Source: an uncultured Lachnospiraceae bacterium (GTDB lineage Bacteria > Bacillota > Clostridia > Lachnospirales > Lachnospiraceae). From it: a stretch of DNA of 64,000 nt. The notes under the pieces are model-generated. The model searched no databases and was not told the origin of the DNA. It saw only the letters and a list, made by a program, of their open reading frames with translations. The stretch covers positions 1-64,000 of the forward strand of contig CALZBR010000011.1 in NCBI GenBank assembly GCA_945621435.1, written 5' to 3'. The first letter of the stretch is position 1. The number at the start of each line of letters is the position of its first letter. Below are positions 30,805-39,740 of this stretch, piece by piece. The position numbers and the translations under genes are program-made.

Positions 30805-30880
30805 GGTGATGCACAGCCTAATAAATGAGCGAGTTATAAGCGGGTGATGCACAGCCCTGAAATGAGCGAGTTAACAGATG
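30805..30880 (+). ncRNA. Type III antitoxin RNA: two 38-nt direct repeats
   Basis: ggtgatgcacagcctaataaatgagcgagttataagcg / ggtgatgcacagccctgaaatgagcgagttaacagatg, directly upstream of a hairpin and a ToxN/AbiQ-like ORF. Confidence 0.8.
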
Positions 30881-30910
30881 GTAGAGGCTACTTGGTCTCT
30901 ACCATTTTCT
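30878..30910 (+). terminator. Hairpin attenuator between antitoxin RNA and toxin gene
   Basis: ATGGTAGAG-gctacttggt-CTCTACCAT then TTTTCT; perfect 9-bp stem. Confidence 0.8.
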
Positions 30911-30930
30911 TTACAAAGAAAGGTATTCAT

Positions 30931-31409
30931 ATGAGGAATAACATAAGAATTTACGAAGTTAAAAGTGAATACATAAAATACTTGAGCAATTATCAAAAAC
31001 ACATTTTTTTCAAGCGGATGGTAAGGACAAACGAAAATATATCGGTATTGTTTTTGAAGTAAAGGGAATAAAATACTTTGCACCATTGTCTTCGTTCAAA
31101 GATAAACATAAGCAGATGAAGGAAGGTGTGGATTTTATCAAAATAAAGGATTATGCAGTTATCAACCTCAACAACATGATACCTGTTCCGGATAGCCAGA
31201 TTGTGGATATTGATATAAACAAAGAAAAAAATGCAAGTTACCGTTACTTACTTCAAGCTGAAAGCCGTGAAGTTAACAGACAAAAGAACCGTATCCGCAA
31301 AAATGCTGAGATTGTATACAGTCACAAAAAGCATAATGGAGTTACAACTCCTCTCGCCAAGAGAACAAATGATTTTAACATATTAGAGAAACTCTGCAGG
31401 GAATATTGA
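30931..31409 (+). pseudogene. ToxN/AbiQ-family type III toxin, -1 frameshift at a U7 slippery site
   Basis: MRNNIRIYEVKSEYIKYLSNYQKHIFF + (-1) QADGKDKRKYIGIVFEVKGIKYFAPLSSFKDKHKQM...YAVINLNNMIPVPDSQ...FNILEKLCREY; 159 aa if slippage occurs. Confidence 0.8.
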
Positions 31410-31502
31410 GAATACATAGCAGGTATAACCATGAATCCGAAAGCAGTTTTCGATTGACAAAATAAGAATACCATGATATGCTTACCGCATAGATGAGAGC
31501 AA

Positions 31503-31530
31503 GGGCGTTCCGTGTAGGAACGCCTTTTTT
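31503..31530 (+). terminator. Intrinsic terminator downstream of the toxin gene
   Basis: GGCGTTCC-gtgta-GGAACGCC-T6. Confidence 0.8.
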
Positions 31531-31580
31531 GTTACCTTATCTGCGCTCGTAATACTGATGAGAAAAGGAGAACCAACAAA

Positions 31581-32061
31581 ATGAAGCAGGAGCGAGCGTT
31601 ACTTCAGCAGACAGATAAAATCAATGATTTGTTAGCCCGTAACGGAGTAAAATTCGGAATCTACAAGAATAACACTTTTAAGGAACAGTTATTTCCCTTT
31701 GATTCCATACCGAGGATCATTGAGCATTCCGAATTTGAAATGTTGGAAAGAGGGCTGAAACAGAGAGTTTTAGCTCTCAATTTGTTTCTGAAGGATATTT
31801 ATTCGGAAAAGAAAATCGTAAAGGACGGGGTAGTACCTGAGGATTTCATCTTTCTGGATATTCCCAATATCTATACCTCCAAGGAGGATTTTTTACGCAG
31901 ATATCCCTTTGATAACAGCATTGCAGATTCTATCATCAGCAATATGAAGGGGAAATTCTGGAAACACTGTATGCACCCATAGACGGAATTGTTTTTTCAT
32001 TCATAACGTGCCACTTACCTACGCCAATACTGCAGTTATCAAAATACTCGGAGAGGAATAG
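31581..32061 (+). pseudogene. Chimeric remnant: N-terminal part of circularly permuted ATP-grasp protein joined to a fragment resembling an aspartoacylase/AstE C-terminus
   Basis: FGIYKNNTFKEQLFPFDSIPRII...ERGLKQRVLALNLFLKDIYSEKKIVKDGVVPEDFIF; later ETLYAPIDGIVFS...YANTAVIKILGEE in shifted frames. Confidence 0.55.
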
Positions 32062-32064
32062 ATT

Positions 32065-32190
32065 ATGCCTGGACAAGCTGAAAAACGTAAGATTCCGGGT
32101 ATAGGTATGAGAATATACAATAAAAATGCATCCAAAGAAAATATGCTGCGATACCTGCAGGAGCGCTATAACCTTCAGAGGACCTTATAA
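32065..32190 (+). CDS. Small hypothetical ORF, 41 aa
   Basis: MPGQAEKRKIPGIGMRIYNKNASKENMLRYLQERYNLQRTL. Confidence 0.3.
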   Translation: MPGQAEKRKIPGIGMRIYNKNASKENMLRYLQERYNLQRTL

Positions 32191-33225
32191 GGTCCCCTGA
32201 GGAGCAATTCCCATCACATATTCTACCGCGATGGCTACCAGCACCACAAGCAGAGATACGATAAAGCCGTGAAGCATGGGCTTCGCGCCGGAACGGCAGA
32301 GCTTCTTAAAATCAGTGTTTAGGCCGATGGCTCCAAGTGCGGCAACCATCAGGAACTTGCTGACGGACTTCATGGTGGAAATAAGTGTCACAGGCAACAG
32401 TTCAAAGCTTGCCAACACAGACATGCCGATAAAGCCCAAAATAAACCAGGGGAAGATGGATTTGATGCTGACCTTAACTGCGTTGCTCTCAGCGTTCTGT
32501 TTTCTCTTGAAGTGCAGGCTGATGGCAGCAAATACCAGTACGGCAGGAATGATGGACAAGGTTCTGGTCAGTTTTACCATGGTGGCAAAGTCTCCTGCTG
32601 CTTCGCTGAAGGCGTAGCCCGTAGCAACTACGCTGGAGGTATCATTGACAGCGGTGCCTGCCCACAGACCGAAGGCAGCGTCGGACAGCCCCATCCACTG
32701 ACCGAGGATAGGAAAAACTACAATCATGATGGTGTCGAACAGGAAGGTGGCGGACATGCCGTAGGCGATGTCGGTGTCGTCTGCCTCAATGACAGGAGCG
32801 ATGGCAGCGATGGCAGAGCCGCCGCAGATTCCGGTGCCGGCATTGATCAGGCTGCTGGTCTTCCAATTGAGACCAAGAGCCCTTCCAATCAGTGCGCCCA
32901 GACCGAAACAGGTGGCGAGAGTGAAGAGCATAACTGTCAGGGAGAAACGTCCCACAGTTAATACGGTGCCGATATTCAGGCTGGCACCAAGCAGGATAAT
33001 AGCGAATTTCAGCAGTTTCTTTGAGGTGAATCTGATCCCCGGAGTGGTTGCCTTGCCCGGCTTCCAAAAGGCATTGATGATCATGCCGATGAACAGGGCA
33101 ATGACGGAAGCACCGATAATGTGTAATCCGGCGGAGGTTTCAAGATTCTCCAGAAGTCTCGCAATGGCTGCGATTCCAAGGGCAAGCAGGATGCCCGGAA
33201 TCAGAGAGGTTAATTTCTTAATCAT
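32185..33225 (-). CDS. YeiH/UPF0324 family membrane protein (putative sulfate exporter)
   Basis: LGASLNIGTVLTVG, NAGTGICGGSAIAAIAPVIEADDTDIAYG, WAGTAVNDTSSVVA. Confidence 0.9.
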   Translation of the reverse strand: MIKKLTSLIPGILLALGIAAIARLLENLETSAGLHIIGASVIALFIGMIINAFWKPGKATTPGIRFTSKKLLKFAIILLGASLNIGTVLTVGRFSLTVMLFTLATCFGLGALIGRALGLNWKTSSLINAGTGICGGSAIAAIAPVIEADDTDIAYGMSATFLFDTIMIVVFPILGQWMGLSDAAFGLWAGTAVNDTSSVVATGYAFSEAAGDFATMVKLTRTLSIIPAVLVFAAISLHFKRKQNAESNAVKVSIKSIFPWFILGFIGMSVLASFELLPVTLISTMKSVSKFLMVAALGAIGLNTDFKKLCRSGAKPMLHGFIVSLLVVLVAIAVEYVMGIAPQGTL

Positions 33226-33359
33226 GTCTTTTTTCCCTTTCGTTATTTTTATTCCGGAAAGAATTTCATTTTTCGATTCATATTATCATTGTTGTATGAT
33301 AAAATAAAGACATAGAAAATAATAGATTCATTCCAAAAAGTTATGGATAGGAGAAGAGG

Positions 33360-34205
33360 ATGGAACAAAAGCTTGAAACATTTCTGACACTTTGTCATAC
33401 CATGCATTACGGGAGGGCAGCAGAGCTCTTAAACCTGTCGCAGCCCGCTGTCAGCAAGCATATCCGGGCGTTGGAGAGCCAGTACGGGGTCACACTGTTT
33501 CGCTATTCCGGCCGTCATCTGCATAAGACCAGGCAGGGGGAAATTCTGGAGCAGTACGCGGAGTCCCTGCGATACAACGAGGAAGGTCTTCTGGACAGAC
33601 TTCATGAGAAGCCCAAAACACTTCTACGGGTAGGCGCAACCAAATCCATCGGACAGTATGTGCTGCTCCCTTACATCCGAAGGTTCCTGGAAAAGCCGGA
33701 GAATCAGCTGGAAGTCCTTGTGGACAACACCGCCAGACTGCTGGAGCTGCTTGATCAGGGAAAACTTGATTTTGTTATCCTGGAGGGAGTTTTTGACAAA
33801 CGGCATTATGATTGCCGGTTGTTTCGGAAGGAACCCTATATCGGTATCTGTCCGGCAAATCATCCCTTTGCAGGGAAACAGGTTCCGCTGGAAGAGGTGT
33901 TTCGGGAGCGTGTGATTCTGCGGGAATGCGGGTCCGGCACCAGGGGCATCCTGGAGCGGGAGCTGGCCGATGCAGGGTACAATCTTCAGGCTTTCGCAGA
34001 TCAGACCTGTATCAGCTCCTTTGACATCATTAAGGCGCTGGTGTCGGAGGGATATGGGATTAGTTTTTTGTATGAGGCGGTGGTGAAGGACGATTCGGGA
34101 CTCAGCCACTTTACCTGCCCTCCTTTGACAGGAGCACATGAGTTCAATGTGGTGTTTTTGAAGAATACGAATGCCGGGGAGACGGCAAAAGAATTTCTGC
34201 AGTAG
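33360..34205 (+). CDS. LysR-family transcriptional regulator, divergent from yeiH-like gene
   Basis: N-terminal HTH YGRAAELLNLSQPAVSKHIRALESQYGVTLF. Confidence 0.92.
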   Translation: MEQKLETFLTLCHTMHYGRAAELLNLSQPAVSKHIRALESQYGVTLFRYSGRHLHKTRQGEILEQYAESLRYNEEGLLDRLHEKPKTLLRVGATKSIGQYVLLPYIRRFLEKPENQLEVLVDNTARLLELLDQGKLDFVILEGVFDKRHYDCRLFRKEPYIGICPANHPFAGKQVPLEEVFRERVILRECGSGTRGILERELADAGYNLQAFADQTCISSFDIIKALVSEGYGISFLYEAVVKDDSGLSHFTCPPLTGAHEFNVVFLKNTNAGETAKEFLQ

Positions 34206-34512
34206 GGACGGGGCTTTTGTCACGAGGAGCGCCCTTTGTCACGGCGAGTTTTTGTATTATAAAAAGTAAAAAACAGTTGTGTTTTATATAACAACGAGAT
34301 ATTATGATATAAAAATAGAATATATCAAATAAGACAATTCTATATTTTAAGTCTAAATGAAACTAAAGTCTGAATCGTATCTTGCTTTTACTTCTAATCA
34401 AATAATTCTATGAAAGAAAAAGCAGGAGACAATCATTCGGATGTGAGTGCGGATATGTACCACATGCCGGTATGTCATGTTTGTGACCGCTTCTCCTGCG
34501 AAGGAGGTTATC

Positions 34513-35070
34513 ATGGCACAAAATATTGACACACCGTACATCACGGACCCGGCACTCAGAAAGCAGCTGGAGGAATCTGTTACAGGGAAGACGAAGTATA
34601 CCCTGATGAATGATTTCCTGGCAAAGTACGGGCTACAGAAGGACTTGTTTGCGCTCAAGGGACTGCTGACGGCATTACTGGACAAAGCTTTTAAAGCGAA
34701 GACTTGGGAGGAGCTGCGGATGATTGCAAAGAACAATGAGAGAATGGAATCCCTGGTAAACACGGCAAGCCGGCTGTCGGGAGACAGAAGTGTACAGGAG
34801 ACCTGTGAAGCCAGAATCATGCACCGGCTGGACATCAATACCATGGAACACAGGATACAGGAAAGAGATCTGACGATTGATACATATCTTCACCGACTTC
34901 AGAAGAAAGAAGAAATGATCGAAAGCTACGAGCAGGACATGCTGAAGAAGGATAGGATGATTGAAGAACAAAACAGCTTAATGAAGGAGTTGGGTGGACG
35001 GTTAGAGCAGAAGGAAGAGAAATTGCAGGAATTAAGAAGGAGACTGGCACAATATGAGGGAGGATTGTAA
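34513..35070 (+). CDS. Rpn/PD-(D/E)XK transposase-family derivative lacking the catalytic core
   Basis: VTGKTKYTLMNDFLAKYGLQKDLFALKGLLTALL joined to FKAKTWEELRMIAKNNERME and a coiled-coil tail; strong RBS. Confidence 0.5.
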   Translation: MAQNIDTPYITDPALRKQLEESVTGKTKYTLMNDFLAKYGLQKDLFALKGLLTALLDKAFKAKTWEELRMIAKNNERMESLVNTASRLSGDRSVQETCEARIMHRLDINTMEHRIQERDLTIDTYLHRLQKKEEMIESYEQDMLKKDRMIEEQNSLMKELGGRLEQKEEKLQELRRRLAQYEGGL

Positions 35071-35078
35071 ATGTGATT

Positions 35079-35134
35079 ACAATCACAGTAGAACAATCAC
35101 GGTTGAACAATCACGTCAGAACAATCACCGAAGA
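35079..35134. repeat. 14-bp tandem repeat, 4 copies (acaatcacNNNNgA)
   Basis: acaatcac at 35079, 35093, 35107 and 35121. Confidence 0.85.
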
Positions 35135-35222
35135 AAATCTGCAAAATACATTGAAAAGTTTGGGTGATATGTTATAATGAGCAGGAACGAAAACATGAAA
35201 ACAAAATACGGAAATAAAATAA

Positions 35223-35308
35223 GCAGGGGAGCTTGTGGAGCAGGCTGAGAGGAAGCGTTTAGCTTCGACCCTATAACCTGATGCGGGTAATGCCGCCGTA
35301 GGAAGACA
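35223..35308 (+). ncRNA. TPP riboswitch (THI element)
   Basis: aggggagc...gctgagagg...gaccctat-aacctgatgcgggtaatgccgccgtaggaa. Confidence 0.93.
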
Positions 35309-35328
35309 TAATCAGCAACAGCGATTTT

Positions 35329-35358
35329 GGAGACCCCGGTCAGGTGTCTCCTCTTTTT
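35329..35358 (+). terminator. TPP riboswitch expression-platform terminator
   Basis: GGAGAC...GTCTCC followed by TCTTTTT. Confidence 0.8.
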
Positions 35359-35404
35359 ATTGCATAGAAACCGAGAAAGCCTATTTCATAGGAGATGGAT
35401 GAAA

Positions 35405-35926
35405 ATGAAAAAAATTAATGTGCAAAAGATGTGTATAGCCGGAATCCTGTGTGCAGTGGCAGTAGTTGGAAGTTTGTTTTCCTTTCCGATATTTGGGAGC
35501 AAGTGTGCTCCGGTACAGCATCTGGTGAATGTAATCTGTGCTGTGCTTCTGGGACCATGGTATGGTCTGGTGGTGGCTTTTCTGGCGAGTCTGCTGAGGA
35601 ATCTCTTTGCCCTGGGAAGTCTGCTGGCTTTTCCCGGAAGTATGTTTGGCGCATTGCTGTGCGGATTGATGTATCGTAAGTTTAAAAAACTGCTGCCTAC
35701 ATTGGCGGGGGAACTCTTTGGTACCTCTGTGCTGGGAGGGTTGTGTGCCTATCCCGTCGCTATTGTCTTCCTGGGCAAATCAGCTGCAGAGTTGGCATTT
35801 TATGTATATGTAGTACCGTTTCTGATTTCTACTGCAGGAGGCTGTGTATTGGCAGGAATGCTGTTTTTCTCCCTGCAGAAAACAGGGGTGCTGAAGAAGA
35901 TGCAAGGAGAACTCAATCGGAAATAA
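35405..35926 (+). CDS. thiW: Energy-coupling factor thiamine-related transporter protein ThiW
   Basis: AVVGSLFSFPIFGSKCAPVQHLVNVICAVLLGPWYG, downstream of TPP riboswitch. Confidence 0.9.
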   Translation: MKKINVQKMCIAGILCAVAVVGSLFSFPIFGSKCAPVQHLVNVICAVLLGPWYGLVVAFLASLLRNLFALGSLLAFPGSMFGALLCGLMYRKFKKLLPTLAGELFGTSVLGGLCAYPVAIVFLGKSAAELAFYVYVVPFLISTAGGCVLAGMLFFSLQKTGVLKKMQGELNRK

Positions 35927-35951
35927 AAGCAATTGAAAGTAGGGAACAGAG

Positions 35952-36773
35952 ATGTGGAAGGAAAGGATGGAGAGGGTCAGGGAAAAGAAACCGCTGATTC
36001 ACAATATTACCAATTATGTGACGGCAAATGCCTGTGCTAATATTTTACTGGCCTGCGGTGCTTCTCCCATTATGGCAGATGATCCGGAGGAAGTGGAGGA
36101 AATCACCGCTCTTTGCAGCGGGCTGAACATCAATATCGGAACCTTGAGCAGTCGTACGATTCCATCCATGTTGGCTGCAGGGAAAAAGGCGAATTCGCTG
36201 GGGAGTCCGGTGCTGTTGGATCCCGTGGGCGTGGGCGCTTCCGGGTTTCGTAAAGAAACTGTGGAAAGGCTATTGAAAGAGATACATTTTACCGTGATTC
36301 GGGGGAATGTTTCAGAGATAAAGATTCTTGCGGGGAGTGATGTGAATCTGCGCGGCGTGGATGCCGATGGGGCAGACCGGGTGACGGAGGAGAATCTGTC
36401 ACAAGCTGTGGCACTTGCCAAAGCTTGTGCAGCTGAGAAAAAGACAATAGTAGCCATGACCGGGACGATTGACATTATCACTGACGGAATGACTGCGTAT
36501 TGCATCAGAAACGGTCATCCCTCCATGGGACTGGTGACCGGCACGGGCTGTCAGCTGTCCGCGATGACTACAGCTTATGTGGCGGCAAATCCCGAGGCAG
36601 CCCTGGAGGCAGCAGCCGCCGCAACAGGACTGATGGGACTTTGTGGGGAAAGAGCTTTCCGACGTATGGGCAATGACTTTGGCAATGTCACCTATGGAAA
36701 TTATATCATAGATGAGGTGTGCAGAGTCACACCGGAGGAATTGGAGCAGGGAATCAGATATGAAGTGCGTTAA
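35952..36773 (+). CDS. thiM: Hydroxyethylthiazole kinase
   Basis: IHNITNYVTANACANILLACGASPIMADDPEEVEEI. Confidence 0.95.
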   Translation: MWKERMERVREKKPLIHNITNYVTANACANILLACGASPIMADDPEEVEEITALCSGLNINIGTLSSRTIPSMLAAGKKANSLGSPVLLDPVGVGASGFRKETVERLLKEIHFTVIRGNVSEIKILAGSDVNLRGVDADGADRVTEENLSQAVALAKACAAEKKTIVAMTGTIDIITDGMTAYCIRNGHPSMGLVTGTGCQLSAMTTAYVAANPEAALEAAAAATGLMGLCGERAFRRMGNDFGNVTYGNYIIDEVCRVTPEELEQGIRYEVR

Positions 36774-37434
36774 GGAAATGATGCGTCTGTATGCTGTGAC
36801 GGACAGAGCATGGACAGGAAAACAAAACCTATATGAGCAGGTGGAGGAGGCGTTGCAGCATGGTGTTACCTTTGTACAGCTCAGGGAAAAGAATCTGGAT
36901 GAGACAGCTTTTTTGGAAGAAGCAAAGGTGTTGAAGAAGCTGTGCCATTCCTATGGTGTACCCTTTGTCATCAACGATAATGTGGAGATCGCCCTTGCCT
37001 GTGATGCCGACGGAGTCCATGTAGGACAGGAGGATATGCAGGCCGGAGAAGTGCGGGCGAAGCTTGGACCGGATAAAATCATCGGTGTGTCTGCCCACAA
37101 TGTAGAGGAAGCTCTGACGGCAGTGAAAAACGGCGCGGATTATCTGGGGGTAGGAGCAGTATTTGGTACTGCTACCAAGACCAATGTCACTGCCATGTCC
37201 TATGAGACTCTGTGTGACATCTGCAGGGCAGTGGAAATACCGGTGGTTGCCATCGGAGGAATCCAGGAGAACAACATAGAAAAGCTGACAGGCAGCGGCG
37301 TGGATGGCGTTGCAGTGGTGTCTGCCATTTTCGGAGCGGAGAATATCGGGCGGGCGACCGAGAGACTGCGCCTGGCTTCGGATAGAATGGCAGAGAGTGG
37401 GACAGGACGAGGAAGCAACGGAGCAGATGAATGA
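36760..37434 (+). CDS. thiE: Thiamine phosphate synthase
   Basis: FVQLREKN, DGVHVGQED, GVGAVFGTATKTN, AIGGI. Confidence 0.94.
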   Translation: MKCVKEMMRLYAVTDRAWTGKQNLYEQVEEALQHGVTFVQLREKNLDETAFLEEAKVLKKLCHSYGVPFVINDNVEIALACDADGVHVGQEDMQAGEVRAKLGPDKIIGVSAHNVEEALTAVKNGADYLGVGAVFGTATKTNVTAMSYETLCDICRAVEIPVVAIGGIQENNIEKLTGSGVDGVAVVSAIFGAENIGRATERLRLASDRMAESGTGRGSNGADE

Positions 37435-37459
37435 GAGCGAAAGAGCAGGAAGGAAAAGC

Positions 37460-38251
37460 ATGAAGACAGCATTATCAATTGCAGGCAGTGATTCCGGCGG
37501 AGGGGCAGGAATCCAGGCGGATATCAAGACCATGGAGGCAAACGGCGTTTATGCCATGACTGCCATCACGGCACTGACAGCTCAGAATACCACAGGAGTG
37601 ACGGGGATTCTGGAGGTGACACCGGAGTTTCTGGGAGCACAGCTGGATGCGGTGTTTACGGATATTTTTCCCGATGCCGTAAAAATCGGCATGGTGTCTT
37701 CGCCGGAGCTGATTCAAAAGATTGGGGAAAAATTGAGACAATATCAGCCGAGGCATATCGTGGTAGATCCGGTGATGGTGGCAACCTCCGGTTCTTCCCT
37801 GATACGGACAGAGGCACTGGATACCCTGTGCAGTGTGCTTCTGCCATTGGCGGAGGTGGTAACCCCCAATATACCGGAGGCGAAGATCCTGTCCGGAATG
37901 TCCATACATCGTCCGGAAGATATGGAACGGGCAGCAGAGAAAATCGGCAGGGAGTACGGCTGTAATGTGTTGTGCAAGGGTGGTCACAGCCTGAACGATG
38001 CCAACGATTACCTGTGGAGCCCGGAGGGCGGGAAATGGTTCCGGGGAAGAAAAATAGACAATCCCAATACCCATGGTACCGGATGCACCCTTTCCAGCGC
38101 CATCGCCACCAATCTGGCGAAGGGAAGGAGTCTGGAGGAAGCGGTTGCAGCGGCAAAGGAGTATTTGTCGGGAGCGTTGGAAGACGGATTGAACCTTGGT
38201 AAGGGATCGGGACCTTTGAATCATATCTATAAATTGTATCCCTCTCATTGA
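37460..38251 (+). CDS. thiD: Hydroxymethylpyrimidine/phosphomethylpyrimidine kinase
   Basis: IAGSDSGGGAGIQADIKT, TPNIPEAKIL, NTHGTGCTLSSAIA. Confidence 0.95.
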   Translation: MKTALSIAGSDSGGGAGIQADIKTMEANGVYAMTAITALTAQNTTGVTGILEVTPEFLGAQLDAVFTDIFPDAVKIGMVSSPELIQKIGEKLRQYQPRHIVVDPVMVATSGSSLIRTEALDTLCSVLLPLAEVVTPNIPEAKILSGMSIHRPEDMERAAEKIGREYGCNVLCKGGHSLNDANDYLWSPEGGKWFRGRKIDNPNTHGTGCTLSSAIATNLAKGRSLEEAVAAAKEYLSGALEDGLNLGKGSGPLNHIYKLYPSH

Positions 38252-38342
38252 GATGGTCTGTTTGAGAAGATACCGGGTCAAATCTGCCAAGGATATTAAG
38301 AGTATAAAAAACGAGGTTTATCCTCCAAAGTGAAAAGGAGAA

Positions 38343-39656
38343 ATGATGATGGAATACACCACACAGATGGATGCGGCAAGGAAGGGTATTATCACACCAC
38401 AGATGGAAATCGTGGCAAAAAAGGAAAAGATGGAAGTGGAAAAGCTGAGAGGACTGGTAGCGGAGGGCAAGGTGGCTATTTGCGCCAACAAACGCCATAC
38501 CTGTCTGGATCCTGAGGGCGTGGGCAGCATGCTTCGCACCAAGATTAACGTGAACCTGGGCGTATCCAGAGACTGCAAGGACTATGATATCGAAATGCAG
38601 AAGGTGATGAGTGCGGTGGAGCTGGGAGCAGAGGCAATCATGGACCTTTCCAGCCACGGCAATACGCAGCCTTTTAGACGCAGGCTGACCGGGGAGTGTC
38701 CCGTGATGATCGGTACCGTGCCGGTGTACGACAGCGTGATTCACTATCAGAGAGACCTGGCGACTCTGACAGCCAAGGATTTTATTGATGTGGTAAGACT
38801 TCATGCGGAGGATGGTGTGGACTTCGTGACGCTGCACTGCGGAATTACGCAGAAGACCATTCAGCAGATCAAGGAGCACAAGCGTAAGATGAACATCGTC
38901 AGCCGTGGCGGAAGTCTGGTGTTTGCCTGGATGAGCATGACGGGAGAGGAGAATCCTTTTTATCAGTATTATGATGAGATTCTGGAGATCTGTGCGGAAT
39001 ATGACGTTACCATCTCCCTGGGAGACGCCTGCCGTCCCGGGTGCCTGGCAGATGCTACGGATGTTTGTCAGATTGAGGAGCTGGTGCGTCTGGGCGAGCT
39101 GACAAAGCGCGCCTGGGCAAAAAATGTGCAGGTCATGGTAGAGGGTCCCGGGCATATGCCCCTGAACCAGGTGGCAGCCAATATGCAGGTACAGCAGAGC
39201 ATCTGTATGGGAGCGCCTTTCTATGTACTGGGACCTCTGGTGACGGATATAGCACCCGGCTATGACCATATCACCGCAGCAATCGGTGGTGCCGTGGCCG
39301 CCATGAGCGGCGCAGCCTTCCTTTGCTATGTGACGCCTGCAGAGCACCTGGCTCTGCCCAATGTAGAGGACGTAAAACAGGGAATCATCGCCTCCAAGAT
39401 TGCTGCCCATGCGGCAGATATCGCAAAGGGAATCCCCGGGGCAAGAGACATTGACGACAGAATGGCGGATGCCAGACGCAATCTGGACTGGGATGAGCAG
39501 TTCGCCTGTGCCCTGGACCCCAAGACGGCAAAAGAAATCAGAGACAGCAGAAAACCTGAGGACGACCACAGCGATACCTGCAGTATGTGCGGCAAATTCT
39601 GCGCGGTACGCAGCATGAACAAAGCGCTGGCAGGGGAATATATCGATATCCTGTAA
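38343..39656 (+). CDS. thiC: Phosphomethylpyrimidine synthase
   Basis: [41 protein letters not shown] Fe-S motif. Confidence 0.96.
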   Translation: MMMEYTTQMDAARKGIITPQMEIVAKKEKMEVEKLRGLVAEGKVAICANKRHTCLDPEGVGSMLRTKINVNLGVSRDCKDYDIEMQKVMSAVELGAEAIMDLSSHGNTQPFRRRLTGECPVMIGTVPVYDSVIHYQRDLATLTAKDFIDVVRLHAEDGVDFVTLHCGITQKTIQQIKEHKRKMNIVSRGGSLVFAWMSMTGEENPFYQYYDEILEICAEYDVTISLGDACRPGCLADATDVCQIEELVRLGELTKRAWAKNVQVMVEGPGHMPLNQVAANMQVQQSICMGAPFYVLGPLVTDIAPGYDHITAAIGGAVAAMSGAAFLCYVTPAEHLALPNVEDVKQGIIASKIAAHAADIAKGIPGARDIDDRMADARRNLDWDEQFACALDPKTAKEIRDSRKPEDDHSDTCSMCGKFCAVRSMNKALAGEYIDIL

Positions 39657-39740
39657 GAAAACTGTATAAGATGCGGTGATTGCCCTTCAATCGGCATCTT
39701 GAAGTATCCTGTGTTTTCGGTGTCGGGAAAGGAGCATGAA

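Noticed and set aside
30805-30880. CRISPR-like or riboswitch reading of the 38-nt repeats
   Set aside because: No spacers; position before a hairpin and a ToxN/AbiQ-like ORF fits a type III antitoxin better.
37656-39569. 637-aa minus-strand ORF opposite thiD/thiC
   Set aside because: Antisense shadow of well-conserved thi genes; composition rich in His/Cys/Arg with no recognisable domain.
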